This document shows, piece after piece, positions 34,845-46,440 of a stretch of DNA of 64,000 nucleotides. How positions within the stretch are numbered: position 1 is the stretch's first letter; each line of letters starts with the position of its first letter. The notes below the pieces were generated by a model. That model saw only the letters and a list, made by a program, of their open reading frames with translations, searched no databases and had not been told where the DNA came from. This DNA is from Liriodendron chinense (taxonomy: Eukaryota > Streptophyta > Magnoliopsida > Magnoliales > Magnoliaceae): positions 8,233,344 through 8,297,343 of the forward strand of contig ML058484.1 of the NCBI GenBank assembly GCA_003013855.2. Direction: 5' to 3'. Made by a program: the position numbers and the translations under genes.

Positions 34845-35345
34845 TACTGTGGAGCCCACCTAGATATATGTATTATGCATCCACACCGTCCATCCGTTTT
34901 TTAATCATTTTAAGATATCATCCTAAAAGCTAAGCGGATCCAATAATTAGGTGGCCCATACTGTAGGAAACAGCGGTGATTAAACCCTTACCATTAAAAA
35001 ACTTCTTCGGCCATACCTTAACTTTTGTGTAGAGTTTATTTTCCATTTAATCCGTTGATAAGGTCACATAAGCCTGGATGAAGGTAAAAAACAAATATGA
35101 GATGGATCCAAAACTTTTGTGAGCTATTGATAGTCAATCACTACTGTTTTCTATGGTATGATTCACCTTATTATTGAATCTGCTTCTTTTTTTTTTATAT
35201 AATGCCTTAAAATGATCTGGAAAACGGATGGACAGCGTGGATACGTAATAAATACATCAAGGTAAGCTCTACGGTAATTATGGGGTCTCACCTATCAGGT
35301 AAGCTCTACGGTAATTTTATGGGGTCTCACCTAATTCGCTACCAG
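34845..35345. mobile_element. Foldback MITE with duplicated right end
   Basis: Left ACTGTGGAGCCCACCTAGAT, right AATACATCAAGGTAAGCTCT. The terminal AGGTAAGCTCTACGGTAATT then ATGGGGTCTCACCTA is present twice in tandem (35268-35335). A possible left terminus GGGAGCGTATTA is at about 34816. Confidence 0.6.
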
Positions 35346-35380
35346 CTTCCACACCCGTCCGATTTCAAAATTCGAATAAA

Positions 35381-35659
35381 GGGGCGCGGATTGCCTGCGA
35401 AAGTGAATGACATTATGAACGGTATGGATGGCATAGAAACATCACTGTGGACCCCACAGAGATTTCAACGGTATGAATTTCCATAACCACCTTTTGCTTT
35501 AGTACGGCCCACTTGAGTCGTGGATCCTATTCATTTTTGGTCTCAACACCTAAAATGATCTCAAAAAACGGTTGGACGGCATAGATTTCTCACAAACATC
35601 ATGGTGGGCCCTACCTAGATTCTGATCGCAGGAGATGCCTCGCAGGCAATCCGCGCCCC
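35381..35659. mobile_element. 279-bp MITE with perfect 20-bp inverted termini
   Basis: GGGGCGCGGATTGCCTGCGA at 35381-35400 is exactly inverted at the right end (TCGCAGGCAATCCGCGCCCC, 35640-35659). The interior has ACATCACTGTGGACCCCACA and AACATCATGGTGGGCCCTAC. The termini look young. Confidence 0.85.
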
Positions 35660-35713
35660 CAAATAATGCAGACAAGTGTACATTTTACTTGTCTGCGGGG
35701 AGCAGATTAGGTG

Positions 35714-35805
35714 TCCAGGTGTCAATGAGTCGGGCTCAGGCAGGCCCAAAATAGTTCAAAATTCAGGCCGATTCCTACCCTAAGCATGGCCAGTTGACAT
35801 TCCTA
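35714..35805. mobile_element. 92-bp hAT-like micro-element with exact 8-bp duplication
   Basis: ATTAGGTG occurs directly before (35706-35713) and directly after (35806-35813). Ends TCCAGGTGTCAATGAGTCGG and CCAGTTGACATTCCTA are of the TAGG-GTCAA type common in plant hAT elements. Confidence 0.8.
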
Positions 35806-36166
35806 ATTAGGTGAGACCCCGACCTCACTCTATATGGTGCAGCCCTTACCATGGGCCCACTTTGATGTATATATTTCTTATCTAAGCTATCCATCCAGTC
35901 TTTCAACCACATTATACCAAAAATAAAGGATATCCGATTATCAGTAGACCATACCATAGGAAAGGCGGTGATTGAAGGCCATGCCATTAAAATTTCTTAA
36001 GGCATACCTTAATGCTTCCATAGTGTTTACTTTCTATCCAATCTGTTGATAAGGTCACAAAATCCTAAATGAGGGGAAAAAACAAATATCAGTTTAATTC
36101 AACACTTTTGCAAGCTAATTAATGATCATCGCCACTTTTTACTATGGTGTGGTCCATCTAATAATA

Positions 36167-36515
36167 GCTCTCTTAATCCGATTAATGTCAAGGATGGTCA
36201 TAACCCCTCTCACTCGATCGCAAGGAGTGGGAACATGCCACTCTAGGTCCATCATGTACTTCTATTGAATAGTTGTCCTACTACCATTCCCATCTTTGTT
36301 TGCTTCTTAGTAGGCTCTCTCTTGCCAGTAGGGGTGGTGGAAGGGTCAACCCCTCCCGGGCAAAGAGAGATAGATTAGAAGGTTGGTGCATATGTTCACA
36401 TGATTTTTTATCTCGCAACCGAACGGCTTCGAGGGGGAGATTGACTAGGAACCCTGACGGAACCTTTAATGCTTTTTATTCTTTATAGCAATCGATTAAT
36501 GCCCAACCCCTATGG
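36167..36515. other. Foreign block inside a MITE, possibly organelle-derived
   Basis: It interrupts the MITE arm between GTGGTCCATCTAATAATAG and CTTTGGATTTAGATTTGC. Its texture differs from all neighbours (GGGGTGGTGGAAGGGTCAAC, CAACCGAACGGCTTCGAGGG). CGATTAATG occurs at 36179-36187 and 36493-36501 as a direct repeat. Style suggests plant mitochondrial intergenic DNA, but I cannot confirm it. Confidence 0.35.
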
Positions 36516-37424
36516 CTTTGGATTTAGATTTGCTTCCATTTTGGAATAATTCCCTCAAATGATATGGAAAAAAAAGGACAGATAGTGTGTATGCAAAATA
36601 TATGCATCAAAGTGAGCCCATGGTAATGGTCCCACTGTCTTTGGTGAGTCCGAGGTCTCACCTAATCCGCACATGGGTGAGGATGGGAGCAAATTAGCTG
36701 TGACCTTGGTAACACCTTAGTGGGTGTTACCCCTATTGTCTGGACCTACCTTGATGTGTTTTTTGTATATCCATGCCGTCCATATGTTGTTACATCTAAT
36801 TTTAGGATGCAATCCAAAATTATAAGAAGATCCAAATCTCAGGTGGACCATAACAATAGAAAGAGCGATGAATAATCATTAAAAGCATTTTGCTAGCCAC
36901 AAAAGTTTTAAATCAAGCTTATCTTTAAAATTTCCCTTCATCTAGACCTTCTTGACATTATCAAGAGCTTGGATTGCAAATAAACATTACCAAATCCTTA
37001 AGATGTGCTCTTTAGAATTTATAATGGTGGGCACTCAATCAGCGCTGTTTCCAATGGTATGGTCCACTTAGATATTTGAATTTGCATAATGTTTGGAAGA
37101 CCTTCCTAAAATGAGATGGAGAAATGGATGGACAGCGTGGATGTACAAAATACTATCCACTTGAGCCACATGGTAGGGGTAAGAGTAGAGGTGGACAACG
37201 ATCCGATTCGAGTCGAACATGGACCAGATCGGATTGTTCGTCTGCTTGAGTGAGTGTGTTTGAACAAACATTTGAACAGGATGGCTCGTTCGAACTCACT
37301 TTGGTCTAGCCCAATCATCGAACATATGGATTTTGAACAATTTTTACGAGTTCGAACAAGTTCGAACAATTTCGCTGTTTTACTTGAAAATATTTTTTCT
37401 ACTACTGAATAGTAAATATCGATT

Positions 37425-37721
<297 letters not shown>

Positions 37722-37996
37722 TACTAAGTCGAGTCGAGTCGAGTCGAGTTCGAGTTCGAGTCGAGTTGAACATGACCGTGTTTGAAATTGAATTGAATTT
37801 TTTTTCGAACACACCATGTGTGTTCGAACAAAGTTCGAACAATAAGACTTTCTGTTCGAACAGGGTTTTACCGAGTCGATCCAAACGGTTAAACTCAAGT
37901 TCATGTCTAGCTCTAGGTAAGACCCACTAAGCTGCTCCCGAGGTAACACCTAATTCGCTCCCGGTGGGGATTGGGTATTGGGTACTACCTCACTGG

Positions 37997-38455
37997 GAGG
38001 AAGCGGATTAGGTATTGAGTAAACTCTGTGCCCATGATCTATATATTTTACCCACTCATCATCATTTTACCTATATGATTTTAGAGCTTGAGCCCAAAAT
38101 TGAAGCATATCCAAATCTAAAGCAGACCACACCATAAGAAACAGTGTGAATTGAACGTTTACCATTGAAAAATTCTTGGGGGCTACTGATATTTGTGTTT
38201 TCCCTTCACCCATAGTCTTTGTGATCTCATGAACAAGTTGGATGACAAATAAAAATCCCTGTGGGCCCTAGGAAGGTTTCAAGAGTGGAAATCACTATTC
38301 CTTTGTTGTCGTTCATCGAGCCTTCGATCTACATCCTTTTGGGGCTCATGCCCTAAGATGATCATTCAGAATGGATGAACGGCTTGGATAAAACACATAT
38401 CACGGTGGGCCCCACAGAGAACCTGACTGGACCGTCGGTCTCTTGTCAATCCGCA
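37997..38455. mobile_element. Foldback MITE
   Basis: Left GAAGCGGATTAGG, right TCAATCCGCACCC. The arms have GAGTAAACTCTGTG and ACATATCACGGTGGGCCCCA. Confidence 0.6.
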
Positions 38456-38663
38456 CCCTCTGCAGGATGACATGGAATTGCAAAAATGCAATTAGAGACG
38501 TTGATGGGCAATAGTGCAATAATTACACTGGTTGGAAAATTCAGTGGACCGCTTAAAACAAGGAAAACCTTTTTAACATCTGTCTGAGGGCGATGGGGGT
38601 CCTCCCTGCACCTCCCAAACCGGGGACACAGATTAGCTATAGACTGCTTCAGTAGCTATCTCG

Positions 38664-39104
38664 AAGTGGAGTCACCAAGATCTGTGGGCCTCATTATGAT
38701 GTATGTGTTGTATCCACACGGTCCATCCATTTGGAGGGATCATTTTAGGGCATGAGCCATAGGATGAGGCAGGTCCCAGCTCAAGTGGACCAACCACAAG
38801 ACAATGACGCATACTGTTGGAACCTTTCTATGGTCCAGCATGATGTTTATTTGACATCCAACCTGTTCATAGGTTCACACAGGCATGGATTAAGGGAAAA
38901 CACAAATAGCAGCTTGATCGAAAACTACTATTGCCCCCAAGAAGTTTTTAATGGTAGACGTTCAATCCCCACTGTTTTCTGTGGTGGGGTCTACTCGAGC
39001 TTTGAATTTGCCTTATTCTTTATCTCATGCCCTCTCCAAATGAATGAACGGTGTGCATACAACACACACATCTTGATGGGCCCCAGAACTTGGTGAGTTC
39101 ACTT
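38664..39104. mobile_element. Foldback MITE
   Basis: TIR AAGTGGAGTCACCAAG against TTGGTGAGTTCACTT. Standard arms, with CCATCCATTTGGAGGGATCA at the left and ACACACATCTTGATGGGCCC at the right. Confidence 0.65.
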
Positions 39105-39162
39105 CAACGACATAGCTATTAAAGCCGTCAGCAGCTAATCGGGTCCCCAAACCACGGCATGG

Positions 39163-39556
39163 CTTGGTGGATCCTCGGATCCATTGAATTGGGTGGATCC
39201 CTAACCGTGGAGCCCACCATGATTGATGTATGTTCCTTGCCTCTATGCTATGTATCGGTTTTCAAAGTTCTTTTTAGGGCATGATTCAAAAAGTTAAGCA
39301 GATGCAAATATCAGGTGGACCAAAACATAGGAAACAATGTTGAATGACCATTAAAAACTTATTGTGGGCCATAAATATTTTGGATCAAGCTGATATTTAT
39401 GTGGTCCCTTCATCAGGTCTCTGTGACTGGTATGACTACCTGAGATTTGGATCTAACCATGCCCTAAAATGATTTGTCAAACCAAATGGACGGTGTGGAT
39501 GCAAGGAACATACATCACGGTCCCACATAGGAATCCATTGAGGCCTTGCCCTCCAA
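39163..39556. mobile_element. Foldback MITE, GGATCC subfamily
   Basis: Left GGTGGATCCTCGGATCC, right GGAATCCATTGAGGCC. The left arm GGAGCCCACCATGATTGATG is mirrored by ACATACATCACGGTCCCACA. Confidence 0.6.
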
Positions 39557-39602
39557 GCCATCTAAGTGTGAGATTTTCGCACAATATCCGTCCAAAGTGT
39601 GT

Positions 39603-39735
39603 GTCTCGCCTGCTAGCCCTGCTGCCTAGGTGTTTCAACAGCGGGTCTTAGGTTCGAGTGCTAAGTAGACATGCTAACCCCATCAGTTTGTGGTACATCA
39701 TTTGACTAACTGTGTGTTGCGCAAAATCCATTCAA
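39603..39735 (+). mobile_element. tRNA-derived SINE, second copy
   Basis: It shares CTTAGGTTCGAGTG, the GACATGCTAACCCCA-type body and CATCATTTGACTAACTGTGT with the copy at 3928-4103. The A tail is lost. It is a SINE, not a tRNA gene: the cloverleaf does not close. Confidence 0.65.
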
Positions 39736-39779
39736 AGGGGGCTCGATCACTGTTAGCTGCAATCCCAGATCAATCCAGG

Positions 39780-40150
39780 TGGATGCGACCCTGACCATGG
39801 GCACCTCTATGTATCCATGATGTGCATCCTTTTTTCCACCTCATTTTAAGGTATGATTGTTGTAATGTTTATTTGCCATCCAACCTGTTGATTAGGTCAC
39901 GTAGACTTGGATGAAAGAAAACATAAATAACAACTTGATCCAAAACTTTTGTGACCACGAGAAGTTTTTAGTGTTGAGAATTCAAAACCTTATCATATGG
40001 CCCAGCTGAGATTTGAATCTGCCTCATTTCTTTGGACCATGCCCTAAAATGAGTTAGCAAAATGGATTGGCTGTGTAGATAAACAACACATACATTGGGG
40101 TGGACCTCATGGTTAGGGTCGCACCCACTTGGCCGCATCCGTTCTCCCCA
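39780..40150. mobile_element. Foldback MITE, diverged
   Basis: GTGGATGCGACCCTGACCAT at the left and GGTTAGGGTCGCACCCACTT at the right. The centre GCCATCCAACCTGTTGATTA is kept. Confidence 0.55.
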
Positions 40151-40194
40151 CGGTTTGAACATAACCATGGATTACTCACTTGCACAGTTGCACT

Positions 40195-42340
40195 ACACTG
40201 TCTGGACAGTTTAATTTGAATTAGTTTTTTGCCATGGATGAAATTTCTAAGTGCCTGTGTATCATCCGCCATACTCTGCAAGAGCACCTAAGTTTTTCTC
40301 TTTCACTACCTAACTACGTGATGTCATTCCTCAACTTTGAAATGTCCAAATCCAATCCCAATGGTTCCGAATTCCCGGCCCCACTTACGAGGATGGATGT
40401 TCTACTATTATCCTACAAGGTTTCAGGTGGGCCCCACCAAAATGTGTGTATGTCATTGATCTGTCCCAAACGGGTGAAAGTGGGATGTTTGGAATAAATC
40501 AGCCAAGCTATCATGTGGACCACCACATGACTTTGGAGGTTTTTTAGCAGTCATCTATTGCTTCCTACAACTATGTAGCCTGTCTGATAATTATACTGGC
40601 ATGATTTTTGAAAATATTACTACTGTGCTGTGAACAGGCCGAGCATGGGACGGGCCCCACATGCTGAACCTATTCAATTTTTTTTTTATTTTGCCAGGCC
40701 TGAGACCGGACCATTGACAGCCCTTATCATGTGAGGGTTACTCAATGCCCAACTTGGATGGCATAAAAAAAAACAAGATGGACCACACACCTGCAGAAGA
40801 CAATAGACAACCACCCAAAACCTCCCATTCGAGTTGTGGCCTATGGAATGTTTGGATTGTTTTGATTTTGAGCCTCTCCATTTTTTCACATTGTGGGGAC
40901 CCTTTTGTATGGATTGGATGCCGTTAAAGATCACGATAGGCTTCATGTGCGAGAGTTGTAGAAATAGCTTATTCTACAAACGATTGCAGCCGATCCAGCT
41001 TCCTTTACTAACACCATTTGATCTCAAACTGCTTGAACCCATTAGATTGCAATTCTAAAGAGTGGCGTAAGGGCCACATTCAATCATGCAATTGCAGCCA
41101 TTGATTTCCCACCAACCATACGCACTTAAACTATCAATCATGCATTGCACATGTTTCCTTTCTCCATCTATGGATGGTGAACTTTTAGTGGCGACACGTA
41201 CATATGCTGATGATAAATCAGCCCATGCCCCACCCATGCAAAGAAAAATATTAGTTGAACCCAAATGTTAGTTACCTTTCAATCATGCAATCACAGCCGT
41301 TGATTTCCCACCTACGATATATATATATACACAATTAGACTAGCAATAATACATTGCACACATTTCCTTTCTTCATCCATGAATGGTGGATTCAGTGCCC
41401 AATGCTCGTATGTGGCCCACCCATGCAAAGAAAAATATTAATTGAATCCAAAAATTAGTTACCTTCTTTAATGGTAGATTAAGAGATCAAGCCAAAGTGA
41501 ATTGATCCCTGGCCCACCTTGAATCGCACGCCGGAAAGGCGTAAAACGGTAAACGTCGGCGATGCGAAGATCATTAGTTAAGGCACACCTACATGAGATC
41601 TGAGCCGTGCATCATACTATGCTCTGAAATGCAGAAATCTGGTCTACTCATTAGTTAGGGCACAAACGCGCATTCGATATTCACTATTGGTTACTTTCTT
41701 TCTAAGTGTGGTCCATCTGATGAGTGGGCCAGGCATTTTTTTGGCCTAACTTACATTCCAAGTGTAATCCTGCCAGATGAACGGCGCTGATCTTGCATGT
41801 GGGCCACTTTATGCACGATGCAAATAAAAAAGCTTTAAGTAAGATTTTCCTTTTCAATGATGAGCTCAATACAAGCATAAAAAGTGATATAATACCTAAT
41901 TAAGAGAAAGAAAAAATGATTATCTTTTAATTAAAATTCACCCACCATTTTTGATGGGTCTCAACCTACATGCTTTTAGCCAAAGCAAAGCTTTGTTCAA
42001 AAGAGTGCTCCACAAGGCATCATGTGATAGAGCCACCACCAAAAGGGGGTTTGGTGGGCCCCACCTTGAAATCCTTCCCAAGCATCCTTTTCTCCTTGTG
42101 GGCCGGGGCCCACAATAAAACCCAAAAACTCCCAGTGCAAGCTTAAAAAAAATAAAAAAATAAAAATAAAAATAAAAATAAGAAGCATATGGGAGGGGCT
42201 TGGGGCGCACCAACTTCCAAAGATGCATCCAAATGGAGAACATGATGAGACTAGACACTGGACAGGGCTGAAAATGTCATTTAAAACAGCACATAAGTCA
42301 AGCAGAAGAAATCAAGACTCTCTCATCAACAACCTAACCC
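40195..42340. other. Intergenic, repeat fragments, no gene
   Basis: 40195-40305 is a right end of the TACTCTGGC-type MITE. 41080-41470 contains two diverged tandem copies sharing CAATCATGCAATTGCAGCC-like and CCATGCAAAGAAAAATATTA words. 42040-42120 has GGTGGGCCCCACC cores. Confidence 0.45.
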
Positions 42341-42346
42341 AAGTCA

Positions 42347-42863
42347 GGGAGTCGTATTAGGTGTTACCCGTCCGTGGGGCCCACCTTGATGATGTGTTGT
42401 GTATCCATGCCGTCCATCCGTTTATCCAGCACAGTTTAGGACGTCGTACAAAAAATTAAGCATATTCAAATATCAAGTGGACCACACCACATGAAACAGT
42501 GATGATTGAGTGCCTCACCATTAAAAATTCCAAAAGGGTCCATCGGAAGGTTTTCGTAATGTTTATTTTCCATCCAACCTGTTGATAATGTCAATAAGAC
42601 ATGGATGAAGGGACATTATAAATATCATCTTGATCCAAATTTATTTTGGCCTTTAAAATTTTTTTAATGGCCATTCATCACGTTTCCTAGTGGTGTGATT
42701 CACCAGAGGTTTGGATCTTCTTGATATTTGGGATCAAGTCCTAAGATAGGAATCTCAAAACATATGGACGGAGTTGATATATAAAAAATACATCAAGGTG
42801 GGCCCCACACGGTTAGGGCAACACCCACTAAGGTGTTACCCGGGTAACAGCTAATCCGCTCCC
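42347..42863. mobile_element. Mutator-type MITE, 517 bp, 9-bp target duplication
   Basis: Ends GGGAGTCGTATTAGG and CTAATCCGCTCCC. Flanks cccaagtca and ccaaagtca agree at 8 of 9 bases. Complete arms with GTGGGGCCCACC and GGTGGGCCCCAC. Confidence 0.85.
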
Positions 42864-42878
42864 CCAAAGTCATTATCC

Positions 42879-43326
42879 GGACCGGATTGCCCGGAGACCA
42901 CTGACCCGTCTCTGTGGGGCCCACCGTGATGTATATTTTTGATCCACACTGTCCATCCATTTTGAGATCATTTTAGGCATGAGCCCAAAAATAAGTCAGA
43001 TCACCAAATGAAAGAGTGGGATGATGATGCCCCACCGTTGAAACCTTCTTAGGGCCCACCACGATGTTTATCTTCCATTGAACTTGTTCATAAGGACACA
43101 GCGGCCTGGATGAAGAGAAAACGCAAATATCAGCTCGATCATGTGGTAAGCATTCAATCCTCAATTTCCTGTGGTGTGGTCCACTTGAGCTTCGGATCTG
43201 CCTCTTTTTTGGCATCATGTCCTGCTGGAAAAAGGGATGGACGGCGTGGATTAAACACATACACCGCGGTGGGCCCCACAGAGTCAGGTCCCTCCGCGGT
43301 AACCTGTCTCCAGTCAATCCGCGTCC
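42879..43326. mobile_element. Mutator-type MITE next to the previous one
   Basis: Ends GGACCGGATTGCC and TCAATCCGCGTCC. Nearby direct repeats gtcattatc (42869-42877) and gtcgttatc (43327-43335) agree at 8 of 9 bases, with one extra base at the left. The left duplication overlaps the right one of the neighbour. Confidence 0.7.
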
Positions 43327-43536
43327 GTCGTTATCATCGCTGTCCCAGAGTAAATTACTAAAGAGCCCTTTGGTTTTTTTGAATTACAAAACTGCCCTTT
43401 GGAAACAACCATAGCAAAGCATGCTCAACCCTCGGACCGGATCATTTCCCAATCATGGCCATGGATTAGATGGTGATGGGATTCACCCACAGCCAATGTT
43501 AAATCGCTGCTGTGGGTGTTCTCCACAGGGGGCCAA

Positions 43537-43795
43537 GGGCGCGGATTAGGTGAGGTCCTAACCGTGGGGCCCACCTCATTGTATGTGTTGTGTATCCATG
43601 CCGTCCATCCGTTTTGCCAGCTCTTTCTAAGGCATGGTCCCAAAAATGAGGCAGATGCAAAGCTCAAATGGACCACACCATACGAAAATAATGGTGATTG
43701 AAAGGCCACCATTAAAAACTTCTCCCAAGGCTTATTTGCCATCCAACCTGTTGATAAGGTCACACAGGACATAGCTGAAGGGAAAATGCAAAATA
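43537..43795. mobile_element. Foldback MITE, right half missing
   Basis: Begins GCGCGGATTAGGTGAGG with GTGGGGCCCACCTCATTGTA. It ends after the centre near GGGAAAATGCAAAATACCCG. Confidence 0.55.
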
Positions 43796-44440
43796 CCCGT
43801 CTCACCCAATCTATACGAGCCGAGAGCCGAGTTGAGCCAAGCTTTGCCCTGTTTGAGGTAGGCTCGTTCAATGACCACCCTAACTCTTGTTTGGCTCGGC
43901 TTGACTCAGCTCAGCTTTTGAGTTGGACTGACATGATCGAGTTAGCTCGACCAAGCTTTCAAGCCCAGTTTGAGTCCAATTCAAGCCGAGTTTGAGCCTG
44001 AGAAAAAATAAATCAATAGTCCTAGCCCAAAAGCCCAGTTTAAAACTGTTTAAAATCTAAGCTTAAAGGCAATCCAAAGCCCATTGACGCCGCCCCCCCT
44101 TTACTTTTATAAAGAGTTTCACATCTCATTTCTTTGCTCTCTTCCGATGTGGGACTAAACAACATACCTTTCCAGCTAGTTGAGTTCAAATCGAGTCAAC
44201 CAAGTCGAGCCAAATCGAGCTGTGATTGAGCCGAATCGAGCTTGGGTTAGCTTAAGCTCAGCTTGAAAATCCTTTCAAACTTGAAAAAATGGCTCGGCTT
44301 GGTTCAAACCCAACCTTCGAACCAAGCTGAATCAAACTGGTTCGAGCCGAGTCGAGCGAGCTAACCGAGCTGGATTGGCTTGTGTTAAGCTCTAAGCAGG
44401 AGAAGATACTTGGATACTCAAGCCATTGTGAAATTGTAGG
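43796..44440. repeat. GAGCCGAGTCGAGC-rich degenerate repeat
   Basis: Dozens of overlapping GAGC/GCTCG words on both strands. Same style as the inner parts of 37186-37915 and 14380-14540. Probably a hAT-like foldback element, but the ends are not clear. Confidence 0.45.
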
Positions 44441-44447
44441 ACATAGA

Positions 44448-44940
44448 TTAGGTGGTGTTGCCAACACCACCCCTAGCTGTGTTGGGCGCTATGGAGCCAA
44501 TGTGATGATATCTGTGCTGTCCATCCGGTCCTCTCATTTTGAAGCATGAACCCTAAAAAACAAGAAGATCCATAGCTTAAGTGGACCACACTGTGGGAAT
44601 AATAACACGCACAGAAGAAACTTTTTTAGGGCCCGTTTTAATGTTTATTTATCATCCAACTTATTAATAAGATCGCTCGGACCTGGATGAAGGGAAAACA
44701 CAAATATGAGCCTGATCCAAAACTTTTGTGCCCCCAAGAAGTTTTTAATGGTGAACATTTAAATACCACTATTTCCTATGGTGTGGTCCTCTTGAACTTC
44801 AATTCTTATTCATTTTGGGGTTGGTGCCCTAAAATGAAGAGGCAAAACAAATGGACAATATAGATATAAAACACATACATCACACTGGCCCCACAACGCC
44901 CAACACATCAACACATAAACATTGTGGGTGGTGTTGACTT
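44448..44940. mobile_element. Foldback MITE with GTGTTG termini
   Basis: Left GATTAGGTGGTGTTGCCAAC, right GTTTATGTGTTGATGTGTTG region read on the minus strand. Standard arms TGGACCACACTGTGGGAATA and CCTATGGTGTGGTCCTC. Confidence 0.5.
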
Positions 44941-44944
44941 TATT

Positions 44945-45975
44945 GGCGTTGGAAATCGTACTTGTGGTATTTATATTATGCATGACATGAGAAGCTTAGG
45001 TGTACTTTTTGTCTAATTAATTACATACTTATTTGTGAATGCCCTTCGTGAACAGTGCCCTCACTCCCCCCTTGACTTTCGCTTCTAGCGAGAGTAGTAG
45101 GGGTGTGATCGAATTTGAAAATGCATTTGATTTTGAGTTGTTACTAGTTAAATGAAGTTTAGAATCTATATATTGTCAGCTAGAAATCATAAAATCACTT
45201 ATAGGCTAGGGAATCATGGGATCTCTTAGCTTAGTAAATCTTATATATAATTTAAGATTATAGATTTTGAGTTAGAGCCTCGATGACAAAAAATGAGGGG
45301 GTTAGGCATATTTTTTACCTGCACTACATGTGTGTGGTCTCCACTTTGTGAAATTTAATAATTTTTTAGAGATTCGATGTGGCTTTAGCGTTTCTACATT
45401 CGGTCGTACTTCGCAGAATTCAAGAATTCGAGTAGGCAAAATAAAATAAAATAAAATATAGATGAAGAGGAGAGTTGTAGGAATAGATAAAAGGGTGAGT
45501 GTGCATGTAACTAGTGTGTTTGGAATGTGTAGAATAAAACACAATTTGATTTGGGATGTGAGAAGGAAAAAGAGAAAATCAAACATCCCTTTTTTACAAA
45601 GAGGATGCTTGGATGTCCCCAATTTCAATTATATTCTTTAACTTCAATAACTTCTTTTGATAAGAATATTTGCTCTTCAGTTTGGGAAAGGTGATTGTGT
45701 AGTCAGGCTTTTTGGGGCTAAGCGGGGGCTTGAGCGGATTTGGCGATCGCGGTCGCATCAACCTTGACTCTCCCTTTGGTTAACGTAACCATTCCTCTCA
45801 ACTCTCTGTTGCTTCACTTCGATGGCAGGCTGTTGTGTCACTTGAATAGACCTTCAACTGGACATTTGAAGGCCTATTTTAGACCGTAAGTGCTCTTTTT
45901 GCAAATCAAGGCCTTTTGGAATAGGTGATCATGATTTGTGCAATCAATGAGTGCTTTGCACAATTATCTCTTGAT
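44945..45975. other. Intergenic, nothing recognised
   Basis: AT-rich; no repeat family or coding homology that I recognise. The minus-strand open frame at 45302-45628 lacks recognisable domains. Confidence 0.4.
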
Positions 45976-45979
45976 CTTA

Positions 45980-46440
45980 GGGAAGCACCAAAATATTCCT
46001 TTATCTTGGCCCTCCCAAGCGTCCCAACAAGACCTTCCCATGGACCACCCCGCATCCCACGTGCCCCATAATGGGACCCACCCTGCAGCCATTCTGCATC
46101 TCATAGCCCCACCTCATGGGCCACCCCACCCTAGTGTGGAGATGCACCTGCATCATCCACCCACACTGATAAGCAGACTAAAATATTAGTATCCTGCTAT
46201 AATACCACTTGATGCAAAGAGTACCAGCCTACGCACCAAAAGCTCCAAAGCTGTTGGGGAAGCATCGGGATATCCCTTTATCTTGACCCTCTCAAGCATC
46301 CCAACGAGATCTTCCCGTGGGTCACCCTGCATCTCATGGGCCCCACAGTGGGACCCACCCCATGACCATTTTGCATCTCACAGACCCCACCTCGTGAGCC
46401 ACCCTACCCCAGTGTGGAGATGCACCTGCATCATCAGGAG
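45980..46440 (+). repeat. Diverged tandem duplication, period about 277 bp
   Basis: GGGAAGCACCAAAATATTCC... and GGGAAGCATCGGGATATCCC... start collinear copies of about 180 bp, both ending GTGTGGAGATGCACCTGCAT. Between them is ACGCACCAAAAGCTCCAAAG. It may be part of an LTR element. Confidence 0.75.

Larger units (their letters stand above)
35698..36670. mobile_element. Mutator-type MITE carrying two insertions
   Basis: Left GGGAGCAGATTAGGTG, right CTCACCTAATCCGC. It is interrupted by a 92-bp hAT-like element (35714-35805) and a foreign block (about 36167-36515). Between these the standard arms and centre (CTATCCAATCTGTTGATAAG) are recognisable. Confidence 0.65.

Noticed and set aside
45938..46189. 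Proline- and histidine-rich 83-aa protein
   Set aside because: The frame follows a tandemly duplicated non-coding repeat and is not conserved in the second copy.
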